Shown here: piece by piece, positions 7,401-16,790 of the stretch
How positions within the stretch are numbered: position 1 is the first letter of the stretch
Layout: the number at the start of each line of letters is the position of its first letter
Source: an uncultured Hyphomicrobiales bacterium
Lineage (GTDB): Bacteria > Pseudomonadota > Alphaproteobacteria > Rhizobiales > Beijerinckiaceae
Length of the DNA: 62,913 nucleotides
Direction of reading: 5' to 3'
Assembly (NCBI GenBank): GCA_903900975.1
Contig: CAIUPE010000050.1
Span: 1-62,913 of the forward strand
Made by a program: the position numbers and the translations under genes
The notes under the pieces: model-generated
The model's input: only the letters and a program-made list of their open reading frames with translations
The model's database searches: none
Told to the model about the DNA's origin: nothing

Positions 7401-8243
7401 ATGTCCGCTACCTTCACCGCCGCGTGCGTCCAAATGTGTGGTAAACGCGATCCAGCCGAAAATCTGACGGATGCTGTTCGGATGATCCGCGAGGCGGCAA
7501 ATGCGGGGGCGACTTATATTCAGACGCCTGAAATTTCCAACATCGTCAACCGCGACCGCCCTGCATTGCTCGCTTCCATCCGGACCGAAGCGGAAGACCC
7601 GATGCTCGCAGCCTTTCAAAAGCTGGCCAATGAACTCGCCATTCACCTTCATATTGGTTCGCTTGCGATTAAAAATGGCGAAAAGGTTGCTAATCGCGCC
7701 TTTGTGATCGGCGCTGATGGCGCGGTGCGGGCGCGCTATGACAAGATTCATCTGTTCGATGTCAATTTACCAAATGGCGAAACATGGCGGGAATCCAATA
7801 CATTTACGGGCGGTACCGGTGCGGTCGCTGTCGACCTACCCTATGCCCGCCTTGGCCTTGCCATCTGCTATGATGTGCGGTTCCCGTATTTGTTTCGGGC
7901 GTTAGCCGATGCGGGTTGCACCGTCTTATCGGCCCCAGCCTGTTTCACGAAGCAAACGGGCGAAGCGCATTGGAACGTATTGCAGCGCGCGCGGGCCATT
8001 GAGAATGGAGCCTTTATGATTTCCGCTGCTCAAGCGGGCCTGCATGAAGACGGTCGTGAAACTTATGGACACTCCATAATCGTCGATCCTTGGGGGAACG
8101 TACTGGCCGAAGCCGGACGTGAACCCGGCATTATCTTGGCGGAAATTGATTTGACCGCGGTTAATGACGCGCGGAGCCGGATTCCGGCGCTGCGCCATAC
8201 CCGTCCTGTTACGGTAATGCGTGCTGGTGAGCCTTTAGTATGA
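7401..8243 (+). CDS. Carbon-nitrogen hydrolase, probable deaminated glutathione amidase
   Basis: The 280-residue nitrilase-superfamily protein has the full catalytic set E44 (TPEIS), K115 (RYDKIHLFDV) and C156 (AICYDVRFP). These match the Nit1/Nit2 branch, in which Nit1 hydrolyses deaminated glutathione. Position directly after a glutaredoxin gene fits a role in glutathione repair. It starts 15 bases after grxC and its stop overlaps the next gene by 4 bases (ATGA), so the three genes are probably one operon. Confidence 0.87.
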   Translation: MSATFTAACVQMCGKRDPAENLTDAVRMIREAANAGATYIQTPEISNIVNRDRPALLASIRTEAEDPMLAAFQKLANELAIHLHIGSLAIKNGEKVANRAFVIGADGAVRARYDKIHLFDVNLPNGETWRESNTFTGGTGAVAVDLPYARLGLAICYDVRFPYLFRALADAGCTVLSAPACFTKQTGEAHWNVLQRARAIENGAFMISAAQAGLHEDGRETYGHSIIVDPWGNVLAEAGREPGIILAEIDLTAVNDARSRIPALRHTRPVTVMRAGEPLV

Positions 8244-8704
8244 TCAAATATGGTCTGGTCTGCGACAAGGGCCACACGTTCGAAGGTTGGTTTAAATCGA
8301 GTGATGGCTTTGACACCCAGAAGCGACGTGGCTTGGTGGAATGCCCACATTGTGGTTCAATCCACATTGATCGAGCAATTATGGCACCTGCCGTAGCCCG
8401 TACTGATAAAACCCCCGCTCTTCCGTTAGCCAACGAGGGAGAATGGGTCAGCTCGAGCCAAGAAATGACTATTTTGTCCAGCGAGGAACGCGAGTTACGG
8501 GCAAAACTGGCCGAGCTTCGGCTGGAAATGATCAAAAATGCGGATAATGTCGGCGATGATTTTGCCGAGGAAGCACGCCGGATTCATTTCGGCGAGGCCG
8601 AGCGTCGGCAAATTTATGGTCAGACCTCTTTAGATGAAGCACGCAATCTGATCGAGGAAGGTGTCGATATTTTCCCGTTACCTCCCGGCACCGACCACAA
8701 CTAG
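8240..8704 (+). CDS. DUF1178 protein
   Basis: The 154-residue protein begins MIKYGLVCDKGHTFEGWFKS and has a paired-cysteine motif, C8...H12 and CPHCGS (about residues 35-40), which looks like a small zinc-binding site. The C-terminal half is helical (EERELRAKLAELRLEM). DUF1178 proteins are widespread in alphaproteobacteria and have no established function. The ATGA overlap with the nitrilase gene indicates coupled translation. Confidence 0.9.
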   Translation: MIKYGLVCDKGHTFEGWFKSSDGFDTQKRRGLVECPHCGSIHIDRAIMAPAVARTDKTPALPLANEGEWVSSSQEMTILSSEERELRAKLAELRLEMIKNADNVGDDFAEEARRIHFGEAERRQIYGQTSLDEARNLIEEGVDIFPLPPGTDHN

Positions 8705-8707
8705 GCG

Positions 8708-9454
8708 TCACACCCGCTTTATAGCGCTCAGCATATAATTGACGTCCATGTCCCGAGACAGCTTCCAGATGTTTCGAAGTGGATGAAAAACAACGCCAGT
8801 TCGGTAGTCTATTTCCATTCCGCCCTTGGTTATTGCTGCCTCCAGCTCGCTAGGCGTAACGAATTTTTCCCATTGGTGCGTGCCTTTCGGCAGCCAGCCA
8901 AGCACAAATTCTGCACCGACAATCGCCAACGCAAACGCCTTGAGCGTGCGGTTCAGCGTCGCCATGAACAACTGGCCACCGGGCGCAACGGCCGCGGTGC
9001 AAGCGGCAACAAAGGCACCGACATCAGCGACATGCTCGACCACCTCCATCGCCAAAACGATGTCAAAGCGCTCACCCGCCGCCACCAAGGCTTCGACCGT
9101 CGTCTGGCGGTAATCAATCGCCAGTCCCGATTGACTCGCATGAAGCTTGGCGACCTCGACATTTGTTGGGGCGGGATCAATGCCCGTGACTTTGGCCCCC
9201 AGACGGGTCAAAGGCTCACATAGCAGCCCACCGCCGCAACCAATATCGAGAATCTTCAGCCCCTGAAGTGGTCGTCCATGCTCAATTGTCCGGCTAAAAT
9301 GGCTGGCTGCATGATCGCGGATGACCTGCAGGCGGACTGGATTGAATTTATGCAGCACGCCCATCGGGCCCGCTTGGTCCCACCAAGTCTTGGCGATTCG
9401 GTCAAATCGCGCGACCTCATCGTTATCGACACTGGTCTGAAAGGTGTTATCCAT
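8708..9454 (-). CDS. ubiG: Ubiquinone biosynthesis O-methyltransferase
   Basis: UbiG carries out the two O-methylation steps of ubiquinone synthesis. The 248-residue protein has motif I ILDIGCGGG (68-76), VTGIDPAPTN, and AMEVVEHVADV, plus the family ends FDRIAKTWWDQAGPMGVLHK and NIWKLSRDMDVNYM. AGGAG eight bases before the ATG at 9454 fixes the start. It converges on DUF1178 with three bases between stops and diverges from lysC. Confidence 0.96.
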   Translation of the reverse strand: MDNTFQTSVDNDEVARFDRIAKTWWDQAGPMGVLHKFNPVRLQVIRDHAASHFSRTIEHGRPLQGLKILDIGCGGGLLCEPLTRLGAKVTGIDPAPTNVEVAKLHASQSGLAIDYRQTTVEALVAAGERFDIVLAMEVVEHVADVGAFVAACTAAVAPGGQLFMATLNRTLKAFALAIVGAEFVLGWLPKGTHQWEKFVTPSELEAAITKGGMEIDYRTGVVFHPLRNIWKLSRDMDVNYMLSAIKRV

Positions 9455-9606
9455 TCCGCTGCTCCTGCCATAGGGTCGCAAAATTCACGCCCGATCCTGT
9501 TGACAGCGCAAGGTTGCACCGTCATGGATGTGCGCCTTTTTCACCTCGGAAGCGGATCGACGCAAGGCCGCATTCGCTTCCCTCAACCGAAATGACGCGA
9601 TTGCCT

Positions 9607-10860
9607 ATGTCAGCGCCAACAAAAAAAAGCCTCGTTATGAAGTTTGGCGGAACTTCAGTCGCCAATCTCGACCGTATTCGTAATGTCGCCCTGCACGTAA
9701 AGCGCGAGGTTGAGGCTGGCTATGATGTGGCGGTGGTGGTTTCGGCCATGTCGGGCAAGACGAACGAACTCGTCGCCTGGTGCAAGGACGCCTCGGCGCT
9801 CTATGATATGAGCGAATATGATGCGGTGGTTGCATCAGGTGAACAGGTCACCTCCGGCCTTTTAGCCATTGCGCTGCAAAACATTGGAATCAAAGCGCGA
9901 AGCTGGCAGGGCTGGCAAATCCCGATTCAGACCGACGACGCCCATGGCTCGGCCCGTATTCTTGGGATTGATGGCTCGCGTTTGAAGGATAGCTTTACCA
10001 ACCAAGGCGAAGTAGCGGTCATCGCCGGCTTTCAGGGCATTCATGAAGCGACAGGCCGTTTAACAACCTTGGGACGTGGCGGTTCGGATACCAGCGCGGT
10101 GGCAATAGCGGCCGGAATCGGCGCTGAACGCTGCGACATTTATACCGATGTGGACGGTGTCTACACGACCGATCCGCGTATTGTGCCGAAAGCTAAGCGG
10201 CTGGAAAAGGTTGCTTTCGAAGAAATGCTTGAAATGGCCTCGATGGGAGCGAAAGTGCTTCAAGTCCGTTCTGTCGAACTCGCGATGACCCATCGCATGC
10301 CGACCTATGTCCGGTCGTCGTTTGACGATCCGGCGGACCCGAAGCCCGGCACCCTCATCTGTGGCGAGGAGGATATTGTGGAACAACAGATCATCACCGG
10401 AATTGCCTATTCGAAAGATGAGGCACAAATCACGCTTCGCCGTGTGGCCGACAAGCCCGGTATCGCAGCGGCTATTTTCGTGCCTCTGGCGGACGCCAAC
10501 ATTAATGTCGACATGATCATTCAGGTCGTTTCCGACGATACGACGACCACCGATATCACGTTTACGGTCCCGACCGCGGATTTCGAGCGCGCCAAGACGA
10601 TTTTGGAAGGCCTCCGGTCCACCATCGGATATGCCACCTTGCAGGGTGCCAATGATGTGGTGAAAGTTTCAGCAATTGGCGTAGGTATGCGCAGCCATGC
10701 CGGTGTCGCTGCCCGAGCCTTTAAGGCGTTGGCCGATAAAGGAATTAATATTCGGGCGATTACTACTTCCGAAATCAAATTCTCTGTTTTGATCGATAGC
10801 GCCTATACGGAGCTGGCGGTGCGCACCCTTCATTCACTTTACGGCCTTGATCAAGCCTGA
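9607..10860 (+). CDS. lysC: Aspartate kinase
   Basis: LysC phosphorylates aspartate, the entry step to lysine, threonine, methionine and diaminopimelate. KFGGTSVANLDRIRN (from residue 12), GRGGSDTSAVAIAAG and DVDGVYTTDPR mark the kinase domain; two ACT domains follow (about 265-410), implying feedback control. The protein is 417 residues from the ATG at 9607; the ATG at 9592 is possible and neither has a strong ribosome site. A hairpin at 10887-10912 ends the unit. Confidence 0.95.
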   Translation: MSAPTKKSLVMKFGGTSVANLDRIRNVALHVKREVEAGYDVAVVVSAMSGKTNELVAWCKDASALYDMSEYDAVVASGEQVTSGLLAIALQNIGIKARSWQGWQIPIQTDDAHGSARILGIDGSRLKDSFTNQGEVAVIAGFQGIHEATGRLTTLGRGGSDTSAVAIAAGIGAERCDIYTDVDGVYTTDPRIVPKAKRLEKVAFEEMLEMASMGAKVLQVRSVELAMTHRMPTYVRSSFDDPADPKPGTLICGEEDIVEQQIITGIAYSKDEAQITLRRVADKPGIAAAIFVPLADANINVDMIIQVVSDDTTTTDITFTVPTADFERAKTILEGLRSTIGYATLQGANDVVKVSAIGVGMRSHAGVAARAFKALADKGINIRAITTSEIKFSVLIDSAYTELAVRTLHSLYGLDQA

Positions 10861-10886
10861 CTTAAAGTGCCTGCGAGAATTATAAT

Positions 10887-10912
10887 GCCGCGTCAATCCG
10901 CATTGGCGCGGC
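10887..10912 (+). terminator. Terminator-like hairpin after lysC
   Basis: GCCGCGTCAAT and ATTGGCGCGGC pair over 11 bp with one wobble around a CCGC loop, starting 27 bases after the lysC stop. The following tract CTTTGCATT is only weakly T-rich. Confidence 0.6.
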
Positions 10913-11025
10913 CTTTGCATTAAGGTTGAAGAATCGGTAAAGCATAGTGGCAAGAACCCCGCCCAGTGGGTTCGCTATGGTGGAATTGCCCGCCGTCGTG
11001 ATGTCGGCATAGAAAGCTGAGAATA

Positions 11026-13293
11026 ATGCGGTCTACGCTTGGCGAACCAAGAGTTCTGTTACGTCGCCTCCGCGAAGTCATGGCGGAGCCGGTCAGCGCA
11101 CAGGCACGCCTTGATAAAATCGTGATGGTGATCGCGGCCAATATGGTCGCCGAAGTGTGCTCGTTCTATGTGATGCGGGCCGACAACACGATGGAGCTGT
11201 TTGCCACCGAAGGTTTGAAGCGCGAAGCCGTTCATATCACCACCATGAATGCGGGCGAGGGTCTCGTCGGCCTCATCGCCCGGCAAGCGGAGCCATTAAA
11301 CCTATCTAACGCCCAAGCGCATCCGGCCTTCTCGTACCGGCCGGAGACAGGCGAAGAGATATACCAATCCTTCCTCGGCGTTCCGGTGCTCCGTTCCGGC
11401 AACACGCTAGGCGTGCTGGTGGTGCAGAACCGCGCGCACCGCGTTTACACGGAAGAAGAAGTTGAAGCCCTGCAAACCACTGCAATGGTGCTCGCCGAAA
11501 TTATCGCTTCCGGTGAATTGCAGGCACTGGCCGAACCCGGAACGGGAATAGCGCTTCGCCGTCCGATGACGTTAAGCGGCCAGAGCCTTGCCGATGGCGT
11601 TGGGCTTGGCCACGCCGTGCTGCACGAGCCACGCGTCGTCATTTCTAATTTGATTGCGGATGATCCTGCAGTTGAACAAAGACGCCTCGATTCCGCCATT
11701 TCCGACTTACGCAAATCGATTGATCAACTGGTTGATCGCGGCGACATCTCCCATGTCGGCGAGCATCGCGAAGTGCTCGAAACCTATCGCATGTTCGCCA
11801 ATGACCCCGGCTGGACGCGACGTCTGCGCGAGGCGGTGCAAACCGGTCTGACGGCAGAAGCGGCGGTTGAGCGCGTCCAATCGGATAATCGCGCGCGGAT
11901 GCTGCGCCAAACCGACCCCTATTTGCGCGAACGCCTGCATGACCTCGACGAATTGGCTAACCGCTTGCTTCATCGGTTGCTCGGTCGCGACATGATTGAT
12001 GGTCGGGTTCAACTCCCTGACAACGCGATTCTGATTGCCCGCTCTATGGGACCCGCAGCATTACTCGATTATGATCGCTCTAAACTGCGCGGTCTGGTGC
12101 TGGAAGAAGGCGGACCGACAAGCCATATCGCTATCGTTGCGCGGGCTCTGGGCATTCCGGCGGTCGGAACGATTGAAAACATCACTGGTTCGGTTGAACA
12201 AGGCGATGCCATCATTGTAGATGGCGGCGCTGGCCAAGTTCATGTTCGCCCGCAAGGCGATGTCGAAGACGCGTTCAAGGAAAAGGCCAAGCTACGGGCC
12301 CGTCGACAGGAACAATATCGCAAACTCCGAGATGTGCCGTCCCACACCAAAGATGGCGTTCCCATTGCGCTTAATCTGAATGCCGGCCTGTTGATCGACT
12401 TGCCGCATATGGACGAAACAGGTGCCCAAGGCATCGGACTTTTCCGGACCGAACTGCAATTCATGATCTCGGCACGGATGCCAACGACAACCGAACAAAT
12501 GGCGCTTTATCGCACGGTATTTGATGCAACGCGCGGCAGGCCAGTGACTTTCCGCACGCTGGATATCGGCGGCGACAAGATTTTGCCATATCTCCGGACC
12601 GCTGAAGAAGAAAATCCGGCTTTAGGCTGGCGGGCAATCCGGATCGGTTTGGACCGCCCAGGCCTGTTGCGCGCGCAACTGCGGGCTATGCTAAAAGCGG
12701 CATCCGGACAGCATTTACGGGTTATGTTTCCGATGGTGGCCGTTGTCGATGAATTCGATCGCGCCAAGGCGCTCGTTCAGCGCGAAATGGACCATCTGGA
12801 GCGCTATGGCTATAAATTGCCGACGAGTATCAAGCTGGGTGTCATGGTTGAAGTGCCCTCGCTGTTGTTCGAGATCGACGAAATTGCCCAGCGGGCGGAT
12901 TTTCTCTCGGTCGGGTCCAATGATCTGATGCAATTCCTGTTCGCGGCCGATCGTGAAAATCCGTTGATGACGGCCCGCTTCGACACCTTGAGCCCATCCT
13001 GTTTGCGCGCGCTGCGTTTGGTGGCGCAAGCAGGTAAAAAGGCAGGAATTCCTGTAACGCTATGTGGTGAGCTTGCCAGCATTCCATTAGAAGCCATGGT
13101 TCTCGTTGGCTTGGGCTATCGCTCGCTTTCCATGTCCCCAGCTTCCATAGGGCCGGTCAAGGCAATGCTCCTCAATCTCAATGCAGCTGCGATTGAAGCC
13201 CATATGGAGCGATTGCTCGCCGACGCGAATGGCGTGTTGACCTTAAGACCGGACATTGAGGCGTTCGCTCGCGATCATGGTGTGCCGGTCTAG
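11026..13293 (+). CDS. ptsP: Phosphoenolpyruvate-protein phosphotransferase, nitrogen-type EI
   Basis: EI-Ntr takes phosphate from PEP and passes it to NPr, feeding the regulatory nitrogen PTS. The 755-residue protein has an N-terminal GAF domain (about 25-165), the HPr-binding and phosphohistidine region with H367 in GGPTSHIAIVARALG, and the C-terminal PEP barrel (GLFRTELQFM, TFRTLDIGGDK, LCGELAS). The GAF domain separates it from ordinary EI. Neighbours lysC and prfA are the usual ones in this group; no NPr or EIIA gene is in the window. Confidence 0.95.
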   Translation: MRSTLGEPRVLLRRLREVMAEPVSAQARLDKIVMVIAANMVAEVCSFYVMRADNTMELFATEGLKREAVHITTMNAGEGLVGLIARQAEPLNLSNAQAHPAFSYRPETGEEIYQSFLGVPVLRSGNTLGVLVVQNRAHRVYTEEEVEALQTTAMVLAEIIASGELQALAEPGTGIALRRPMTLSGQSLADGVGLGHAVLHEPRVVISNLIADDPAVEQRRLDSAISDLRKSIDQLVDRGDISHVGEHREVLETYRMFANDPGWTRRLREAVQTGLTAEAAVERVQSDNRARMLRQTDPYLRERLHDLDELANRLLHRLLGRDMIDGRVQLPDNAILIARSMGPAALLDYDRSKLRGLVLEEGGPTSHIAIVARALGIPAVGTIENITGSVEQGDAIIVDGGAGQVHVRPQGDVEDAFKEKAKLRARRQEQYRKLRDVPSHTKDGVPIALNLNAGLLIDLPHMDETGAQGIGLFRTELQFMISARMPTTTEQMALYRTVFDATRGRPVTFRTLDIGGDKILPYLRTAEEENPALGWRAIRIGLDRPGLLRAQLRAMLKAASGQHLRVMFPMVAVVDEFDRAKALVQREMDHLERYGYKLPTSIKLGVMVEVPSLLFEIDEIAQRADFLSVGSNDLMQFLFAADRENPLMTARFDTLSPSCLRALRLVAQAGKKAGIPVTLCGELASIPLEAMVLVGLGYRSLSMSPASIGPVKAMLLNLNAAAIEAHMERLLADANGVLTLRPDIEAFARDHGVPV

Positions 13294-13350
13294 CGACGGA
13301 CCACACGCCTCCGCTCGCTTTTCGGCCCCTCCTGCATTATCTGGCTCCTC

Positions 13351-14430
13351 ATGCACTTTGATTCCCGCAAACTTGACGCCATTCTCGCGCGCCACGCCGT
13401 CGTCTCCGACCGTTTAAACAGCGGCCCGGATGCGGAGACCTTTGTCGCTTTGTCGCGGGAACTCTCCGATCTTGATCCGGTGGTTGGGGCCATCCTAACG
13501 GTCAGGGATATCGAAAAAGACATTGCAGGGCTTGATGAGCTGATCGCTGACGCCACAACCGACTCGGAGATGCGCGGATTGGCCGAAGACGAGCGCCGCG
13601 AAGCGCTGACCCGCCAATCAGAAGCCGAGCACACCCTCAGGCTGATGCTGCTGCCCAAAGATGCCGCCGATGAGCGCGGTGCCATTCTGGAAGTGCGCGC
13701 AGGCACCGGCGGTGATGAGGCTGCACTATTCGCGGGCGATCTGTTCCGCATGTATCAGCGTTATGCCGAAGGCCGCCGCTGGACGGTGGAAGTGCTCTCC
13801 GCATCTGAAGGTACCATGGGCGGGTATAAGGAAATTATCGCCGAACTGAACGGTGTTGGCGTGTTCGGTCGGCTAAAGTTTGAAAGTGGCGTACACCGCG
13901 TTCAACGCGTGCCGGATACAGAAACCCAAGGCCGCATCCATACGTCGGCCGCAACCGTCGCCGTATTACCCATTGCCGAACCTCTCGATCTGACGATTGA
14001 TGATAAAGACCTCGTGATCGAGACGATGCGCGCCCAAGGGGCGGGCGGTCAGCACGTCAACAAGACCGAAAGCGCGATTCGGATGACGCATACGCCGTCC
14101 GGTATTGTGGTGATGATGCAGGATGAGCGCTCCCAACATCGCAACCGCGCCAAGGCGATGGATGTGCTGCGGACAAGGCTGTTTGATATGCAGCGCCGTA
14201 AACAAGCCGATGCGGAGGCCGAAAACCGCCGTGGACAGGTAGGCTCAGGCGACCGGTCCGAGCGAATCCGAACCTATAATTTTCCCCAAGGGCGGCTGAC
14301 CGATCACCGGATCAACCTGACCCTCTATAAATTACCCGAAATTATCACCGGCCTCGCGCTTGATGAGGTGATTGATCCGTTGATCGCCGAACATCAGGCC
14401 GAATTGCTGGGAGCCGAGGACCGCGCATGA
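13351..14430 (+). CDS. prfA: Peptide chain release factor 1
   Basis: RF1 ends translation at UAA and UAG. The 359-residue protein carries the GGQ motif at 232-234 ([14 protein letters not shown]), where Q234 would be methylated by PrmC, and the N-terminal coiled domain. The start [12 protein letters not shown] is typical. The stop overlaps the prmC start by 4 bases (ATGA), so factor and methylase are made together. Confidence 0.96.
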   Translation: MHFDSRKLDAILARHAVVSDRLNSGPDAETFVALSRELSDLDPVVGAILTVRDIEKDIAGLDELIADATTDSEMRGLAEDERREALTRQSEAEHTLRLMLLPKDAADERGAILEVRAGTGGDEAALFAGDLFRMYQRYAEGRRWTVEVLSASEGTMGGYKEIIAELNGVGVFGRLKFESGVHRVQRVPDTETQGRIHTSAATVAVLPIAEPLDLTIDDKDLVIETMRAQGAGGQHVNKTESAIRMTHTPSGIVVMMQDERSQHRNRAKAMDVLRTRLFDMQRRKQADAEAENRRGQVGSGDRSERIRTYNFPQGRLTDHRINLTLYKLPEIITGLALDEVIDPLIAEHQAELLGAEDRA

Positions 14431-15302
14431 GTGCTATTTCTGATCAAATGACGCGTATCGAAGCGTTAAAACATCTCGGCGAAGTGTTCCGTACCATCGG
14501 CATCGAGACCGCCCAGCGGGACGCCCGCCTCTTGATGCTGGATGCGGCCGGCATCGTGCACGCCGATTTGATTCGCAGTCCGCGCGAGGCGATTGGTGCG
14601 GAGGCCGCACAAAAATTGGCTTCCCATGTAGAGAAGCGCCTCACCCGCGTGCCGGTGGCGCGTATTCTCGGCGAATGGGAATTCTGGAGCCTGCCCTTCA
14701 CCTTGGTGGCCGAAACCCTCGTGCCGCGCCCTGACAGCGAAACCGTGGTCGCCGCGGCCCTTATCGCCTTAAAAGACCGGCGTCATGCCAGCGAAGGCTT
14801 GCGCATTCTGGATCTCGGCACCGGATCGGGCTGTTTGCTCGTTTCCTTGCTGCATGAATTGCCAGGAGCCACGGGCGTAGGCGTCGACATCGCAGCGGGT
14901 GCGGTCGAGACGGCCCGCCTTAATGCCGAGCGCAACCATGTCGGGGACCGCGCCGAGTTTCATCAGGCCAATTGGGCCGAGGCCCTAACGGGGCCGTTTG
15001 ATCTGATTGTGTCGAACCCTCCCTACATTGCTGACCCGATTATCGACACGCTTGAGGTGGAAGTGCGCGTGCACGACCCAAGGCTCGCTTTATCGGGTGG
15101 TCATGATGGGTTGGATGCGTATCGGGCGATTGCAGAAGCAATCCCCGCTTTGCTCGCTCCGGGTGGTGTTGTGGCACTCGAAATCGGCTCGGATCAGTCG
15201 GAATCGGTTCCAAAAATCTTTTCTGGGCTGGGTTATACCCTTGAAGGCCCGTTTGCAGATTTTGGTGCAAGGCCACGCGCCATCGTTTTACGCCGTCCGT
15301 AA
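14427..15302 (+). CDS. prmC: Release factor glutamine methyltransferase
   Basis: PrmC methylates the glutamine of the GGQ motif of RF1 and RF2. The 291-residue protein has the N-terminal helical domain, SAM motif [12 protein letters not shown] (127-138) and the substrate-binding NPPY at 197-200 ([11 protein letters not shown]). [14 protein letters not shown] is the standard linker. The gene is coupled to prfA. About 250 bases without a gene follow; I see no clear signal in them. Confidence 0.96.
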   Translation: MSAISDQMTRIEALKHLGEVFRTIGIETAQRDARLLMLDAAGIVHADLIRSPREAIGAEAAQKLASHVEKRLTRVPVARILGEWEFWSLPFTLVAETLVPRPDSETVVAAALIALKDRRHASEGLRILDLGTGSGCLLVSLLHELPGATGVGVDIAAGAVETARLNAERNHVGDRAEFHQANWAEALTGPFDLIVSNPPYIADPIIDTLEVEVRVHDPRLALSGGHDGLDAYRAIAEAIPALLAPGGVVALEIGSDQSESVPKIFSGLGYTLEGPFADFGARPRAIVLRRP

Positions 15303-15579
15303 GAGTGGATGTGAAGAGTACAAAAAATGCATTTGCAGGCAACGCCTCAGCAGTGTACATAGATGGCGTGGATCGTTGGCCGTGAGGCTGGCCGGGCAAA
15401 TATGCGCCGAGCGAACGATCCTACGGCCCACCTCGTCGTTACAGTAAACCAGTTGCTGCTGTTGTTTGGCCCTTGGGCCGCTTTGCATGCAACCGGAAGC
15501 CGAGTTGCACCGGCCCATGAACCCCTAAAGGTCCAAAAAATTACACACCATGAATGATTATAGACAAGATGGACGTTCG

Positions 15580-16590
15580 ATGAGACCTAATCATCAGAAC
15601 AAGCGCATGCGTGGTCGCAACCGGGGAAGCAGTGGCGGCGGCGGTGGTGGTGGCAAAGGTCCCAATCCTCTTACGCGTTCTTACGAATCAAACGGTCCCG
15701 ATGTGAAAGTGCGCGGCACTGCGCAAAGCATTGCCGAGAAATACGTGCAGCTTGGTCGTGACGCTCAGGCAACGGGCGACTATGTCGCGGCTGAGAGTTT
15801 CTTCCAGCATGCTGAGCATTATTTCCGGCTGATCGCGGCCGCTCAGGAACAATTCCGAATTGCCAATCCGGGCTTCCGTGGCTTTGATCAGCCCGAAGGC
15901 GATGAGGATGAGGGCGAAGGCGAAACACCTTTCGGCCAAGGCCAGGTCCAGTCCGAGAACCGGAATTTCAACCCCGCCTCCGGTGAAGGCGAAGAAGAGC
16001 AACCGCAAGGCGACTACCAGCCGCGCGATCAGGCTTATCAGCCCCGCGAGCAGCGCGACCAACGGGGTCCGCGTCCACCGCGTGACAACCGCAACTTCCA
16101 GCCGCGTGAGCCCCGCGAGTATCAACCGCGTGACCAGCAGCCTCGCGAACAGGCTTCGGGCGGACCAGATGCGCAGCCCCGCGAACAGCGGGAATTCCCA
16201 CCGCGCGAGCCGCGTCCGCCAAGAGAGCATCAAACAAGAGAGCATCAGCCAAGGGAACACCAGCCCCGCGAGCCTCGCGAGTTTCAACCGCGTGACCAGC
16301 AGCCGCGTGAACCGCGTCCGCCGCGCGAGGGGGGCCGGTTTGACCGTGACAATCGCGAGCAGCGTTTCCAGCGTCCCGCTCCTATGCCGCTTGAGGCCGA
16401 GCAGCCCGGCTTGCCATCCTTCATCACAGCGCCCGTCCGGACGCCTGTTGTGACGGAAGCTCCCGTTGAGCCCGTGATGGTTCAGCCTTCGCTCCCCATC
16501 GATGTTCCGGGTGCCGAGCCCGTCGTAGCGCGCCGCCGTGGCCGCCCGCCGAAGGTGCAGCCAGCCAGCGATGTATCGGGCGCAGAATAA
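15580..16590 (+). CDS. DUF4167 protein with long disordered repeat tail
   Basis: The protein starts MRPNHQNKRMRGRNRG, then a glycine run, then the conserved DUF4167 core NPLTRSYESNGPDVKVRG...YFRLIAAAQEQFR (about 35-95). From about residue 140 to 270 it is a low-complexity tract of short units such as QPREP, QPRDQ and PPRE, rich in arginine, proline and glutamine. The C-terminus has RRRGRPPK, an AT-hook-like motif. Function is unknown; the composition suggests RNA or DNA binding. An ATG at 15550 would add ten residues; the start at 15580 matches relatives. A strong terminator follows. Confidence 0.85.
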   Translation: MRPNHQNKRMRGRNRGSSGGGGGGGKGPNPLTRSYESNGPDVKVRGTAQSIAEKYVQLGRDAQATGDYVAAESFFQHAEHYFRLIAAAQEQFRIANPGFRGFDQPEGDEDEGEGETPFGQGQVQSENRNFNPASGEGEEEQPQGDYQPRDQAYQPREQRDQRGPRPPRDNRNFQPREPREYQPRDQQPREQASGGPDAQPREQREFPPREPRPPREHQTREHQPREHQPREPREFQPRDQQPREPRPPREGGRFDRDNREQRFQRPAPMPLEAEQPGLPSFITAPVRTPVVTEAPVEPVMVQPSLPIDVPGAEPVVARRRGRPPKVQPASDVSGAE

Positions 16591-16613
16591 TCGCTCGTAT
16601 TCATACCGATATG

Positions 16614-16643
16614 AAAAGGGGGTCTTTGGGCCCCCTTTTTTTT
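16614..16643 (+). terminator. Rho-independent terminator after the DUF4167 gene
   Basis: AAAAGGGGG (16614-16622) pairs with CCCCCTTTT (16631-16639) and is followed by a continued run of T to 16643. It begins 24 bases after the stop codon. Confidence 0.9.
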
Positions 16644-16661
16644 CGTAAAAAATTTTCACCC

Positions 16662-16690
16662 CTTCCGCTCAAGCCATCGCGTTCCTATCT
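16662..16690 (+). promoter_or_regulatory. Candidate RpoH (sigma-32) heat-shock promoter of clpB
   Basis: CTTC (16662-16665), an 18-base spacer and CCTATCT (16684-16690) resemble the alphaproteobacterial RpoH pattern CTTG-N17/18-CYTATNT, with one mismatch in the -35 box. It would start transcription near 16697, leaving a leader of about 95 bases before clpB, a typical RpoH target. Confidence 0.5.
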
Positions 16691-16790
16691 CATAGAGGAA
16701 GGGTTGCCTCGCTATGGGGGACCCGGTCGAGGAGCGACTATCCGAGCCAAGCATAAGGGCGGTTAGGGCGCGGCCACAGGGAGAATACAG

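Noticed and set aside
15915-16400. Short repeats in DUF4167 as a DNA tandem repeat
   Set aside because: The units vary in codon choice and length; the repetition is at protein level.
15688-16659. Long open frame on the minus strand opposite the DUF4167 gene (323 codons)
   Set aside because: It mirrors the arginine/proline repeat codons of the real gene, has leucine/alanine-rich nonsense composition and no family resemblance.
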